Made by a program: the position numbers and the translations under genes
Part shown: piece after piece, positions 7,351 to 15,906 of the stretch
Layout: the number at the start of each line of letters is the position of its first letter
Numbering within the stretch: the stretch's first letter is position 1
Virus record (IMG/VR): IMGVR_UViG_3300008952_000113
Coordinates: 1-40,422 of that record
Origin: a virus
Reading direction: 5' to 3' (one strand)
Length of the DNA: 40,422 nucleotides
The notes under the pieces: generated by a model
Databases searched by the model: none
What the model saw: only the letters and a program-made list of their open reading frames with translations
What the model was told of the DNA's origin: nothing

Positions 7351-8179
7351 TCGCTACTTCCTTATGTTTTTCAACTTGGTCTTCTGAGCCAAGGTAGTTC
7401 TTATAATTTTCCCAAGTGTCAATCTGGTGATACCAAGGGACTGAAATTTGTTTCGGTTCATCCATTATAACAGATTTAAATATTTCGTCAAGTCCTGTTT
7501 TATATTTTCTTACTTCCCGCCGAGCATAGACAAACACATCGCGGTCAAAAGTGAAGGCAGTGTGCAGCCCATCGGCCACTGACTTGTCGTCGTGGGTAAT
7601 TATATAAGAACTATCGGAGCGCAGCATGTGGCGCTTCGTTCGTAGCACATCCGCATCATAAATTCCGTAGGGAAAGGAGACAAAATATTTATCAGGGATC
7701 ACCCACTTGGATACTCGGAACGACATCCGAAAGGAGGTGATGGCTCCGACCAGTGCGCTCCAGCCCAAACTCTCTCTGCGCTCAAAGTCAATTGGCTTGA
7801 GCTTCACATAATAGATGGGTATGCGACGGATATGATCCTTCATTTTAGAGCGCGGGTTGCCAGCTATCCTGTCAATCTCAACGGGATCGAAGATCCAATC
7901 CCCCAAGCGATGGCGGAGGAGTGGTGTGGTTCCTTCTTTGCATACAATCCAAATGGTGTTGACGCCAGCACAGGCACACTCGTAGACAGCATGTTCAACT
8001 GCTAGATAGTCCTGGCCGACAGGCATCAGCGAGTCGTGCCATGGCATATCAAAGTCTAGCTTCGCACCAGTGACAGGGACGACACCAGCAAGGTGAAAGT
8101 CGCCGACTGCATACTTTCCCTTCTTAGACTTCCGCTTGTCGCGAAGGATTCTGACTCCCTCTAACTTTTCTTCTTCCAC
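7283..8179 (-). CDS. Possible nucleotidyltransferase-like protein
   Basis: This encodes 298 residues from a GTG at 8179 with AGGAAG upstream. Around residues 50 to 80 the segment LMPVGQDYLAVEHAVYECAC, then AGVNTIWIV, resembles the N-terminal part of sugar-nucleotide pyrophosphorylases and related GT-A-fold nucleotidyltransferases, where a PVGxxPLLEHxI helix leads to a strand. The canonical catalytic Gly-rich and Asp motifs are not clear, so activity is uncertain. The C-terminal half is rich in Arg and aromatic residues. The 5' end overlaps the upstream gene by 56 bases. A near-perfect sigma-70 promoter (8211-8239) lies just upstream. Confidence 0.6.
   Translation of the reverse strand: MEEEKLEGVRILRDKRKSKKGKYAVGDFHLAGVVPVTGAKLDFDMPWHDSLMPVGQDYLAVEHAVYECACAGVNTIWIVCKEGTTPLLRHRLGDWIFDPVEIDRIAGNPRSKMKDHIRRIPIYYVKLKPIDFERRESLGWSALVGAITSFRMSFRVSKWVIPDKYFVSFPYGIYDADVLRTKRHMLRSDSSYIITHDDKSVADGLHTAFTFDRDVFVYARREVRKYKTGLDEIFKSVIMDEPKQISVPWYHQIDTWENYKNYLGSEDQVEKHKEVANGVVTFQKRMAQRSYRLVGAET
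7464..7491 (-). promoter_or_regulatory. Sigma-70-like promoter TTGACG-N16-TATAAT
   Basis: On the minus strand TTGACG (7491-7486) is followed after 16 bases by TATAAT (7469-7464), one mismatch from consensus. It lies inside the coding sequence of the nucleotidyltransferase-like gene. It would drive the 77-residue protein gene and the DnaE-type polymerase gene. Confidence 0.55.
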
Positions 8180-8975
8180 TTGGACTTCCTAAAAATTGTT
8201 CTAGATACTTAGTATAACGCAATGGGTCATCATTGTCAAGATCATTTATGAATTTAATTGTATCTGTATCGTCGTATTCGTTCTTGTGAAGAATGTAGGT
8301 CTCCCTGAGAATTGTATCTATCTTCAGAGAAAGATACGCTGGCTTGCCAGTGGTGGCTTGCGTACCGTTCTTCGAACCTTTCATCCCCGCGTTTTTCATC
8401 ATCTCCCTCGACTTTAAAAGAACATATGATTCAGAATAGTCGATACTCTTTAGCTGCTCTTCCGTCATGAAGGAGAGTGCACACGCATCTTTCCGAGAGG
8501 CCCTCTGACCAGTGATTCGCAGGTTGGGGTAGAACAAGATCCTTTTTACAAAATCGCTGTCCTTATCCTCAATATAATCATAGGGGTGGTTGCCGCCGCG
8601 ATATACATTGATCCAATCCAACACCAGATATTCTCTCTTAGCTTCCCGCTTGGGGATGGGAAGGCCCTCGATGCCAAGGTCATCGATTACATGAAGCACA
8701 TCATAAGAAAACGTTACCATCCTAGAATTTTTGGTGAAACATTTTATCTCCTGCGCTTCTTGGTCAACCCGCATTGAGGCAATTTTATCGGACATTGGGA
8801 GCTGGCCAGCGAGTGACAAGACAAACGACAAATGTTCCCACTTAGCAACGCACTTATAGCGAAAGAAGTGGGGTTGTTGGGGAAGGCATAGTATGGGATA
8901 CCCCTTTGCATACGCAAAAGAAAGGGCCTCTAACGAGCCCCCTACCACTATGTTTTTATATGTGAGGTTTTTCAA
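8124..8975 (-). CDS. Hypothetical protein, Rossmann-like N-terminus
   Basis: This encodes 283 residues, with a start assigned to TTG at 8975 because no good ATG lies near; the exact start is uncertain. The N-terminus (KNIVVGGSLEALSFAYAKGYPIL) looks like a nucleotide-binding beta-alpha-beta unit: a hydrophobic strand, a GGS turn and a helix. Later parts are charged and aromatic with no catalytic motif that I can name. It overlaps the membrane protein gene upstream by four bases and the next gene by 56 bases. The three unknown genes here (7117-8975) form a tight cluster and may work together. Confidence 0.55.
   Translation of the reverse strand: MKNLTYKNIVVGGSLEALSFAYAKGYPILCLPQQPHFFRYKCVAKWEHLSFVLSLAGQLPMSDKIASMRVDQEAQEIKCFTKNSRMVTFSYDVLHVIDDLGIEGLPIPKREAKREYLVLDWINVYRGGNHPYDYIEDKDSDFVKRILFYPNLRITGQRASRKDACALSFMTEEQLKSIDYSESYVLLKSREMMKNAGMKGSKNGTQATTGKPAYLSLKIDTILRETYILHKNEYDDTDTIKFINDLDNDDPLRYTKYLEQFLGSPSGRRKVRGSQNPSRQAEV
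8211..8239 (-). promoter_or_regulatory. Sigma-70-like promoter TTGACA-N17-TATACT
   Basis: On the minus strand a perfect TTGACA (8239-8234) and TATACT (8216-8211) are 17 bases apart. The expected start is near 8204, about 25 bases before the GTG start of the nucleotidyltransferase-like gene. It lies inside the upstream coding sequence. Confidence 0.6.
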
Positions 8976-9238
8976 AACAAACTCATCTTTCTGAGGAGTG
9001 GGTCGATAATCTCAAACAAAATTCTCCAGAACCCAACAAAGAAATTTATGCCGACGTTGATGAGAGACCCGAAGGAATCTATCACTCCGGCGAGGGCGTT
9101 ATAAACTAGATCAGTGGTGTTGGGGTTGAACCCGATCATGCAGAGAAGTACAGCTGGAAAACATATGGTTGCCAGGAATAGAAAGGCTCTCCAAAGGCGA
9201 TGCGCCAGTGAAGAAATATTTCTCGATGTTGAACCCAT
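8972..9238 (-). CDS. Small membrane protein
   Basis: This encodes 88 residues if it begins at ATG 9238, or 98 residues if it begins at TTG 9268. Two or three hydrophobic stretches are visible: AFLFLATICFPAVLLCMIGF near the N-terminus, a middle segment (YNALAGVIDSFGSLINVGINFFVGFW), and a shorter C-terminal one. It is therefore an integral membrane protein with a basic N-terminal region. Neither start has a close ribosome binding site. An AGGAG lies upstream of a perfect hairpin at 9267-9285, which might bring it nearer to the start. Its size and topology would fit a holin-like protein, but no lysis partner is next to it. Confidence 0.5.
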   Translation of the reverse strand: MGSTSRNISSLAHRLWRAFLFLATICFPAVLLCMIGFNPNTTDLVYNALAGVIDSFGSLINVGINFFVGFWRILFEIIDPLLRKMSLF

Positions 9239-9266
9239 AGTCGGTCTAGCAAATCTCGCAAAACCC

Positions 9267-9285
9267 AATTCGTTTAGAACGAATT
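9267..9285 (-). promoter_or_regulatory. Perfect 8-bp hairpin between co-chaperonin and membrane protein genes
   Basis: AATTCGTT and AACGAATT flank a three-base loop. On the minus strand the hairpin follows AGGAG directly and is followed by GGGTTTTG. It may be a weak terminator of the GroES-like gene or may control translation of the membrane protein by placing the ribosome site. Confidence 0.4.
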
Positions 9286-9296
9286 CTCCTACGCTA

Positions 9297-9575
9297 TTAG
9301 AGCTTTACTTCACACAACACATAATTTGCTTGAAGTAAGTAGTGAGTAACTCCGTCAAGAGAAACTTCCCTCACCATATTCGGCTCTGCAACCACCAGAG
9401 AGCCTTCGGAGATCTCATTTTTAACAGACTCATGAACGCTCAAGACCCTGGCAATTACATAATCTTTCTTCTTCTGGTAGTCGATTGGCAGGAGAACGTG
9501 GTGGCGCGATTCGGCCTCCTCGTTCTCCTCCACCAACTCTACCAGAAGATGCTTGTTCTTGGGGAAGATTTTCAT
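9297..9575 (-). CDS. GroES-like co-chaperonin candidate
   Basis: This encodes 92 residues, the size of a GroES/Hsp10 subunit. The pattern fits the family: an N-terminal strand (KNKHLLVELVEENEEAE), then a disordered mobile-loop-like region (SRHHVLLPIDYQKKKD), a strand (YVIARVLSV), a GS-VV turn (SEGSLVVAEPNMV) and a final strand ending near YVLCEVKL. In T4, gp31 replaces host GroES so that GroEL can fold the large capsid protein gp23. The presence of a gp23-type capsid gene in this window makes the same role plausible. The start overlaps the stop of the upstream gene (TAATG). Similarity is by pattern only. Confidence 0.6.
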   Translation of the reverse strand: MKIFPKNKHLLVELVEENEEAESRHHVLLPIDYQKKKDYVIARVLSVHESVKNEISEGSLVVAEPNMVREVSLDGVTHYLLQANYVLCEVKL

Positions 9576-9844
9576 TAAACGCCCCGACCAACAGTCTCGT
9601 AGAAATCCATCAACTGATCTAAGTCCACATCGTCCTTGATCATCTTATAGGCTTTCATGGCCATCTTCACTTCTTCTTTACTGAGCCATCCGTTCTCAAC
9701 ATAATTTTGCTTGAGAGCTTTCTTCTGCTCCTTGAAGGGCTCAATGGCTTCCTCGATTGTCGCCACCGACTTAATGTAATCGACGATGCGCTCTTCCTTT
9801 TTAACTTCTGGCTCTTGGTTTGTATTATCAATAGCTAATTTCAT
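9575..9844 (-). CDS. Hypothetical helical protein
   Basis: This encodes 89 residues from ATG at 9844, which has AAAGGAG at a good distance; the open frame extends further upstream but overlaps the RNR coding end. It is almost wholly helical and charged: a Lys/Glu-rich N-terminus, a helix (YIKSVATIEEAIEPFKEQKKALKQNYV) given here in outline, a WLSKEEVK segment and an acidic end. The helix-pair layout resembles small DUF2312/GapR-type DNA-binding proteins, but the resemblance is weak. It is tightly coupled to the GroES-like gene (TAATG overlap) and follows RNR by 11 bases. Confidence 0.6.
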   Translation of the reverse strand: MKLAIDNTNQEPEVKKEERIVDYIKSVATIEEAIEPFKEQKKALKQNYVENGWLSKEEVKMAMKAYKMIKDDVDLDQLMDFYETVGRGV

Positions 9845-9855
9845 TTCTTTCTCCT

Positions 9856-12276
9856 TTAGCCGCACTTGGCGAACCCGCAATGGGAACAAGTGACACACCC
9901 GTCCTGATAGACCAGACCATCTGATCCACAGCTTGGGCACATTTTATCTGTGGCTTTTTCGCCATCAGCAATGCATTTTTTCAACACCCTTGACACTACC
10001 TTGTTGAAGGATGTGAAGTCGGTATCTTGATCTTTCTGCATCTGCTCCACAACAAACTTCACGCTTGCACCGTGGCGCAGAGAGAGCGAGATCATACGAG
10101 TCATAATCGCATTATTAGGATTATCAAACATACTAACGATATCGTTCACAACCATCTCGTCTTCCTCTGTTTCTCCCAAGACCAAATCATAAATTGATCT
10201 GGTTGTCTTGCGAGGGTGTTTGGTTATTGTACCATAGTTATATTTTTTTGGCAAGGTAATTTTTGAGGAAAGACCTGCGAATAACTCATAAGGTTTACCG
10301 TCCAAGAGACCCAAGAGAACAATCCACTTCTCACCCTGAATGGTGGGGCGGTGGATTTCGCATTTCATAATCTCTGGTCGGCTAGCGGCGTCTCTCTGTG
10401 GGAAAGAGGTGTCCTCCTCTGGAGCTGCGACCAGGACGCCAGTTCGTGAACCATCAACGTAGACTGTAATTCCCTTGAGGCCGCGTTTCCAACCCTCCTT
10501 ATACAGTTCACCCACCACGTCGGGCGGTGTTCCTTTTGGGAGGTTGATGGTTGAAGAGATGGCGTGGTCAATGTGCTTTTGGATTGTTTCCTGAACTTTA
10601 ATACGGCGCATCCAATCAATTTGATCTGATTCTACAAAGAAGGCGGGTAATTTACTGCCTCTTCCCTTGCCAACAACACTCAAATAGTCTTGAATATTTT
10701 TATGAAACACCTTATATTCCTGCCACTTATCTCCCACATCGTCAACAAAATCTACTTTGGTTTTGGTGTCGTTGTGGCTAATCTTGCGGCGGCGTATATA
10801 AAAATTACGGAACACGGGCTCTAACCCAGAGCTGGTCTGGCTCAAGATAGAAACGGAACCAGTCGGGGCATTCGTAAGAATGGAGATATTTCTCCTGCCA
10901 TATTTTTTTATGAGCCTTCGAATGCTTTGGGGGAGAGATTTGATAAAGGCGTTGTTCTTCTCAGTTTCCCAATCAAAGTCAGGGAAAGCTCCCCGCTCTT
11001 TGGCCAAGTTGCATGACTCACGGTAAGCCTCGACCTTGAGGGTTTCATATATCTTGTCGATGATCTCAATGGCCTTGTCGCTATCATAACGCAAGCGGAG
11101 GGAGGCAAGGGCATCTGCTAGGCCATGAGTTCCTAGTCCAGTTCGTCGCCCCCCTTCGGCTGCCTTACGGAGCTTCATCCATAAGACCTGTTCATCGGAA
11201 GTATCGCACGACTCCATAATCGCCATAATCTTTTCTATCTCCAGCTCCACCAGATCGTCGGAGAGCCGCATGGCAGTCCGCACCGTGTCCCCAAAGTCAT
11301 CGAAGTCAAAAGATGCTTGTTTCGTGAAGGGGCCACTCACAAAGTTTTTAAGGTTCACTGAAATCAAGCGGCAACTATCATAAGCGGAGAGGGGAATCTC
11401 AGCGCAAGGGTTGGTGCAGATGGTTTTGTAGGCATCATATTCGTGAGCTGGCAAGTTCTTCGTGATGTTATCCCACATCAAGATGCCGGGTTCAGCGGTG
11501 GCTGTGGCCGACTCTACAATCTTATCCCATAACTCCTTAGCTTTAATTTCTTTGGTTATCTTGGGGTTAAGAGAACCCACAGGAAATTGCAACGTAAAGG
11601 TCTCATCGTTTTCGACGGCCTCCATAAAGCTATCGCTTATCTTGACCGACACATTTGCGCCCGTCACCTTGGTTAAGTCGCGCTTCATCGCAACAAAGCT
11701 TTCAATATCGGGATGGCGGATGTCCATCGTGATCATCAGCGCGCCGCGTCTACCGTTCTGGCCAACCATGCGGCACACATATGAATAGAAGTCAGCAAAA
11801 GACCAAGCACCTGTGGTGGTTCCTGCACTGTTGCTGACAGGTGCGCCTTCAGGTCGGAGTTCTGATATGTCTAGTCCGACCCCACAACGACGCTTAAAGA
11901 GGTTGGCAAGATCTTTGCCTGAGTCAATGATAGAGGAAATATTATCTAATGGTGAGTCCACCACTACACAATTTGAAAGAGAGGCATTTACAAAATTGTT
12001 GCCGATGCCATACATGGGTGATCCCTGCGGGACGATCTTCTTGAAACCTTTGAGGTGATCGAATATCTGCTTCTCTGAGAGCTTCTTCTGTCCAAACTTC
12101 TCTTCTATCCTGGCAAATTCCTTGGTGAGTCTAAGGTGCATATCATTCGGATTCTTCTCATGAAACTCACCCTCCTTGTCTCGAAGAGCGTACTTTGTAA
12201 TAAATACATTGGTCGCTAAATCATCACCTTCAAAATATTCTTTTGTCTCTCTCGTCACGGTATCAACTTTTGGCAT
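9856..12276 (-). CDS. nrdJ: Class II (B12-dependent) ribonucleotide reductase
   Basis: This encodes 806 residues from ATG at 12276, which is preceded by GGGAGGAG; an upstream in-frame ATG lacks such a site. Features of the large RNR subunit are visible: NASLSNCVVV near residues 105-115 (first active-site Cys), NPCAEIPL (NPCxEI signature), and PTGSVSIL late in the barrel. The C-terminus carries a CPSCGSDG...CVTCSHCGFAKC zinc-ribbon/redox tail typical of NrdJ. There is no neighbouring small radical subunit, which agrees with an adenosylcobalamin-dependent enzyme. It reduces ribonucleotides to deoxyribonucleotides for phage DNA synthesis. It follows the helicase gene closely. Confidence 0.93.
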   Translation of the reverse strand: MPKVDTVTRETKEYFEGDDLATNVFITKYALRDKEGEFHEKNPNDMHLRLTKEFARIEEKFGQKKLSEKQIFDHLKGFKKIVPQGSPMYGIGNNFVNASLSNCVVVDSPLDNISSIIDSGKDLANLFKRRCGVGLDISELRPEGAPVSNSAGTTTGAWSFADFYSYVCRMVGQNGRRGALMITMDIRHPDIESFVAMKRDLTKVTGANVSVKISDSFMEAVENDETFTLQFPVGSLNPKITKEIKAKELWDKIVESATATAEPGILMWDNITKNLPAHEYDAYKTICTNPCAEIPLSAYDSCRLISVNLKNFVSGPFTKQASFDFDDFGDTVRTAMRLSDDLVELEIEKIMAIMESCDTSDEQVLWMKLRKAAEGGRRTGLGTHGLADALASLRLRYDSDKAIEIIDKIYETLKVEAYRESCNLAKERGAFPDFDWETEKNNAFIKSLPQSIRRLIKKYGRRNISILTNAPTGSVSILSQTSSGLEPVFRNFYIRRRKISHNDTKTKVDFVDDVGDKWQEYKVFHKNIQDYLSVVGKGRGSKLPAFFVESDQIDWMRRIKVQETIQKHIDHAISSTINLPKGTPPDVVGELYKEGWKRGLKGITVYVDGSRTGVLVAAPEEDTSFPQRDAASRPEIMKCEIHRPTIQGEKWIVLLGLLDGKPYELFAGLSSKITLPKKYNYGTITKHPRKTTRSIYDLVLGETEEDEMVVNDIVSMFDNPNNAIMTRMISLSLRHGASVKFVVEQMQKDQDTDFTSFNKVVSRVLKKCIADGEKATDKMCPSCGSDGLVYQDGCVTCSHCGFAKCG

Positions 12277-12298
12277 ATCGGCTCCTCCCTTTCCCATC

Positions 12299-13675
12299 TT
12301 ACACCCGTTTTTTATCTTCTTTAAATTCTTTATACTTTTCTTGTAGTTTTTCTTTTTGTTCCTTCGCCGTTATCAGTGCAATGGATGACGGTGTGTCACC
12401 CTGATATGGCAGGACCTTCAAGTCTATATTCTTTGTGTTCATATGCATCGGGTAAACCAGACCGTCTGGGCCATTGCGGTTCTTGGCCACAAACATACGA
12501 GCTGTGTTCGACACCTTGTCATCGATGGTTCGAGAAATGGAGCAGATAAAGTCTGCGACGAAACATTTATTGAAAGCTTCGCTGATCGATTCCATGGTGA
12601 TCACTTCGGCATTGAGACCTGAACGGTTGGTTTGGGAGGCTGTCCACAGGGGACATTCATACTCCTGAGCAATTCCTCTCAGTTCCTCGTAGATCGATTC
12701 CAACTCATTTCTCTTTTCTTTCTGGGCAGCTACAGGTCTGAGGAGGTCTCCATAGTCCATGATGATCATATCAATTGGAACCTCCCGCTTTCGCAATTTT
12801 TCGAGATGGGCTCTCAAGGTCTGTGTCGATGCCGACTTTGTTGGGTACTCTTTAATTATAAGTCCGCCAGACATATCTTTAATCTTTTCGTAAATTTCAT
12901 CTTTAAGGCCATGCAGTGCGTTAAGGCCAAAACCTGTGATACATGCATCATAGCGATTGCCGATGACCGTATCCTGCAGTTCTAATGTGTAGTGAATGAC
13001 ATTGCACCCCTGCTTGATGGCTTGTGCTCCGAGGTGAACGAGAGCCATTGATTTTCCGGCGCCTGTCGGCGCTACAACAACGCCAAGTTCGCCCTTTCCC
13101 AAGCCGCCGTGGATGATGTTATCAATTTCTTTCCACCCAGTGGTAACTGGGGTTCGGGCCTTGAGCTCAAAACGCTTCTCGAAGTCTAAAATATAATCGT
13201 AACCAAAGTCAGTGTCGGTTCCAAGCTTCAAGGCGTCGTCAAGGGTGCTCTTGATCTTCTCAAAGGAGTTATCCTTCAGTAACTCAACACTCTTAAGCAT
13301 CGCCTCTTTCAGCTTTTGTTTCTTGCAGAACTCCAGAGCATGTTCTTTGACATATTCTGCATCCTTAACATCCTCTTCGTTGGTTCTAACTCTGGCGAAG
13401 AAATCTCTGACTTGCTTCTTTACAAGTTCGTTCTCATCTTCCAGTTCAGTTCGGAGGATGGTCTCTACAATAGATTTGGTTGGGTGCGTTCCATACTTGG
13501 TTTTGTAGGTAAAAATTTTCTCATTAAAAATTTGGAGATACTTGGTTTCAAAAAACCCTATATCCATCACTTCGCTGATCTGATCAGAAAACTGGCGGTC
13601 TTCCAAGACAAGCCTTGTAAGCTTTTCCTGAAAGGACTTGCCATAGTGGGCAAAACTTGCTACTTCCTTTTGCAT
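12299..13675 (-). CDS. dnaB: Replicative DNA helicase (DnaB/T4 gp41-like)
   Basis: This encodes 458 residues. An N-terminal helical domain (about 1-160) precedes a RecA-type ATPase core with Walker A APTGAGKS (202-209), a catalytic-type Glu after HYTLELQD, Walker B MIIMDYGDLL (303-312), and a sensor-like WTASQTNRSG. The C-terminal tail is charged. It should be the hexameric helicase that unwinds DNA ahead of the phage polymerase. Its start (GAGGG, then TTAAATG) lies immediately after the stop of the 5' nuclease gene. Whether a primase is encoded cannot be seen here. Confidence 0.9.
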   Translation of the reverse strand: MQKEVASFAHYGKSFQEKLTRLVLEDRQFSDQISEVMDIGFFETKYLQIFNEKIFTYKTKYGTHPTKSIVETILRTELEDENELVKKQVRDFFARVRTNEEDVKDAEYVKEHALEFCKKQKLKEAMLKSVELLKDNSFEKIKSTLDDALKLGTDTDFGYDYILDFEKRFELKARTPVTTGWKEIDNIIHGGLGKGELGVVVAPTGAGKSMALVHLGAQAIKQGCNVIHYTLELQDTVIGNRYDACITGFGLNALHGLKDEIYEKIKDMSGGLIIKEYPTKSASTQTLRAHLEKLRKREVPIDMIIMDYGDLLRPVAAQKEKRNELESIYEELRGIAQEYECPLWTASQTNRSGLNAEVITMESISEAFNKCFVADFICSISRTIDDKVSNTARMFVAKNRNGPDGLVYPMHMNTKNIDLKVLPYQGDTPSSIALITAKEQKEKLQEKYKEFKEDKKRV

Positions 13676-14659
13676 TTAACCCTCTACTGAGTATCGTTTC
13701 ATGAGTGAATAAAGTGTATCCCAATTACCTGCGCCGAAGCCGTCCTTGATCATCATCGTCACAACCTCGGTCTTATTGAAAGACATATCCATCTCCTCAA
13801 TGGCGCTGCGGATATACGCAAGGCTCTGGAAGGGGATGTTAGGTGAAGATAATTGCATCATATTATAATTCGTCAGGACTAAATCTTTGCTCTCTAATAT
13901 CTTATCATATATTTTTGGTTTGCCAAGGTTTTTCTCACATTCCTCGAAAATATCTTGGAGCATGTACTCTTTGCTCTCCTTCAGGAAAGGGAACCGCTTG
14001 GCCACAGTCTTGAGGCCGACGCCATCGACGCCTTTCAAGTTGTCTGATTTGTCGCCCTCAAGGGCACGAGCGATGACGAAATTTATTGGGTGAATGTTAT
14101 AGGTCTCAAGGAGATCTTTTTCTCGAACGACCTCTTTCTTTCCTTTTTCCCTCGGACGCCAGATGACAGTCTTATTTATGTCACCGTCGGCGCCGACGCA
14201 TTGGTAAAAGTCTTTGTCGCTTGAGACGATGATCTTCAGCCAATCATCAAAGTTGTCCATTTGGTTGACGTAGGAGATAATGTCGTCTGCCTCGCAGCCA
14301 TCAACGCGGATCTGGTGGATTGGCATTGAATTTATATAGTCGATGGTTCGTTCATATTGCCAAGAGCGATTTGCCATCTCCTGTTCTTCGGTGAGAAGAT
14401 CGCGCACCATGCGGTTAAGTCGCACTGGTTTGCGCCCAGACTTATATCCTTTGACAATTTTTCTTTTGCGGATGCTACCACCTTCGCCGTCCCACACAAC
14501 AACAATCTTGTCGGGCTTGACTTCTCTGGCAACCTTCTGTAAAGACGCGAGAAAACCCTTGCAGCCACCGATGGGATCACCATTGGTTGAGATGCTAGGG
14601 TTGGCATTATAATTCCGCATGTAGATGTTTAAGCCATCTACAATCAATAATCTTTTCAT
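13676..14659 (-). CDS. 5'-3' exonuclease / flap endonuclease (FEN, T4 RNase H type)
   Basis: This encodes 327 residues. The acidic metal-binding motifs of the FEN family are in order: IVDGLNIY (Asp near 8), VVWDGEGGSIRK (about 53-64), GCEADDIISY (about 121-130), VSSDKDFYQ (about 145-153), and the helix-three-turn-helix ALEGDKSDNLKGVDGVG (about 198-214). Such enzymes remove RNA primers and 5' flaps. In cells the activity belongs to the N-terminus of DNA polymerase I. Here it is separate from the family A polymerase encoded at 17.7-18.9 kb. The start has GGAGG five bases upstream. Confidence 0.9.
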   Translation of the reverse strand: MKRLLIVDGLNIYMRNYNANPSISTNGDPIGGCKGFLASLQKVAREVKPDKIVVVWDGEGGSIRKRKIVKGYKSGRKPVRLNRMVRDLLTEEQEMANRSWQYERTIDYINSMPIHQIRVDGCEADDIISYVNQMDNFDDWLKIIVSSDKDFYQCVGADGDINKTVIWRPREKGKKEVVREKDLLETYNIHPINFVIARALEGDKSDNLKGVDGVGLKTVAKRFPFLKESKEYMLQDIFEECEKNLGKPKIYDKILESKDLVLTNYNMMQLSSPNIPFQSLAYIRSAIEEMDMSFNKTEVVTMMIKDGFGAGNWDTLYSLMKRYSVEG

Positions 14660-14670
14660 GTAAACCTCCG

Positions 14671-15807
14671 CTACTGTGTTTCGTCAGCATCGAGGTCATA
14701 AAAATCAGAGGCAGTTCCATCGCGGTTGGCGAATTTCAAGACAACTTCTTTTTCGAAGATGTCCATAGCGGTGGCGCGGAAGGTCTCATCCTGCATCTTA
14801 TCGAGCCACATCTTTGATTGAAACTTTTCTTCTTTGCCATCTGAGTGAATGAGGGTATACCATGCTCCGGCGTTCTTGACTCGATCTGATCCTTTGATGG
14901 CCTCAAAGATTCCTTCATCATTCTGAATTCTCACTTCGTCTCCCCACAAAATTTTGAAGAAACACTCCCGGCCTTCTGATCCGAAGCGAGACTTTTTAAT
15001 CTTTGCCTTCACTTCGGAACCGATGCGGAAGCCGTTATCGTCCAGTATATAAGATGCCTTGGATTTGCGGCCTGTGAGGTAGATACGCAGGGATGCTGCG
15101 TATTGCATGCTCTTGCCTCCGGGGGTCACAAACGGATCAATCATCGCTGAGACATGATCTCCGGGGCGGGGGATGTTTGTTTTTAATTGGTTCAACACCA
15201 AGAAGGTGCTGTTGGTCTCATTCAGTGGAATGGTAAGTTTCTGCATCGCTTTGGAAAGGATACGAGCTTTGAGGGCCATTGTCTCTTGCGGGTTAAACGT
15301 GCCTGAATTGTCAGATTCCGTGGGCGTATTTGCAAGGCTATCCCATATAAATAAGACGTTTTCGTTTCCTTCGGTGAGAACTGTCTCGATGGTCTCAAGC
15401 ATGTTCTCAACGGAAGTGGGTGTAACTCTCAGAAAATTTTCTTCATCTACTCCCGCTTTTCTTAGGAACTCAAAGTCCATGGCAGCTTCCGAATCAAAGT
15501 AGATAACACTGATCCCTTTAGTTGTGGCGTTGGCTGCAACCTGTGCAGCCATGTAAGACTTGCCGGATGCTTCAAGGCCAGCAATTTCTGTAATTCTGCC
15601 AACGGGAATACCAGCCACTTGACCTCGGCAAATGATGCCGTCCAGCCATGTGCAGCCCGTTGGGATCCAGTCGGACACTTCGGAAGGGTTGGTGTCCGTC
15701 ATCGTGTGGGCAACAGTCATGCCCATCCTCTTGTTAAGAACCGTTGCGATTCCCTTGACGCCAAGTTTCCCCGGCTTTGATTTGATGTGTTTTAAATTTG
15801 TTGCCAC
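14671..15807 (-). CDS. uvsX: RecA/UvsX-type recombinase
   Basis: This encodes 378 residues from a GTG at 15807 with GAGG seven bases upstream. It has the RecA core: Walker A GLEASGKS (77-84), DSEAAMD (about 105-111), Walker B VLFIWDS (151-157) and an LNQLKTN segment followed by PGG (L2-type region). An acidic C-terminal tail is present, as in many RecA proteins. It should form filaments on single-stranded DNA and drive strand exchange for recombination-dependent replication and repair, with the gp32-like SSB encoded just upstream. The tRNA gene lies 23 bases before the start. Confidence 0.92.
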   Translation of the reverse strand: MATNLKHIKSKPGKLGVKGIATVLNKRMGMTVAHTMTDTNPSEVSDWIPTGCTWLDGIICRGQVAGIPVGRITEIAGLEASGKSYMAAQVAANATTKGISVIYFDSEAAMDFEFLRKAGVDEENFLRVTPTSVENMLETIETVLTEGNENVLFIWDSLANTPTESDNSGTFNPQETMALKARILSKAMQKLTIPLNETNSTFLVLNQLKTNIPRPGDHVSAMIDPFVTPGGKSMQYAASLRIYLTGRKSKASYILDDNGFRIGSEVKAKIKKSRFGSEGRECFFKILWGDEVRIQNDEGIFEAIKGSDRVKNAGAWYTLIHSDGKEEKFQSKMWLDKMQDETFRATAMDIFEKEVVLKFANRDGTASDFYDLDADETQ

Positions 15808-15830
15808 TGATTTACCTCATGTTTGAAAGA

Positions 15831-15906
<76 letters not shown>

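Noticed and set aside
10226-10254. TTGCCA-N17-TACAAT within the RNR gene as a promoter
   Set aside because: It matches only 10 of 12 positions; about one such match per strand is expected by chance in a window of this size.
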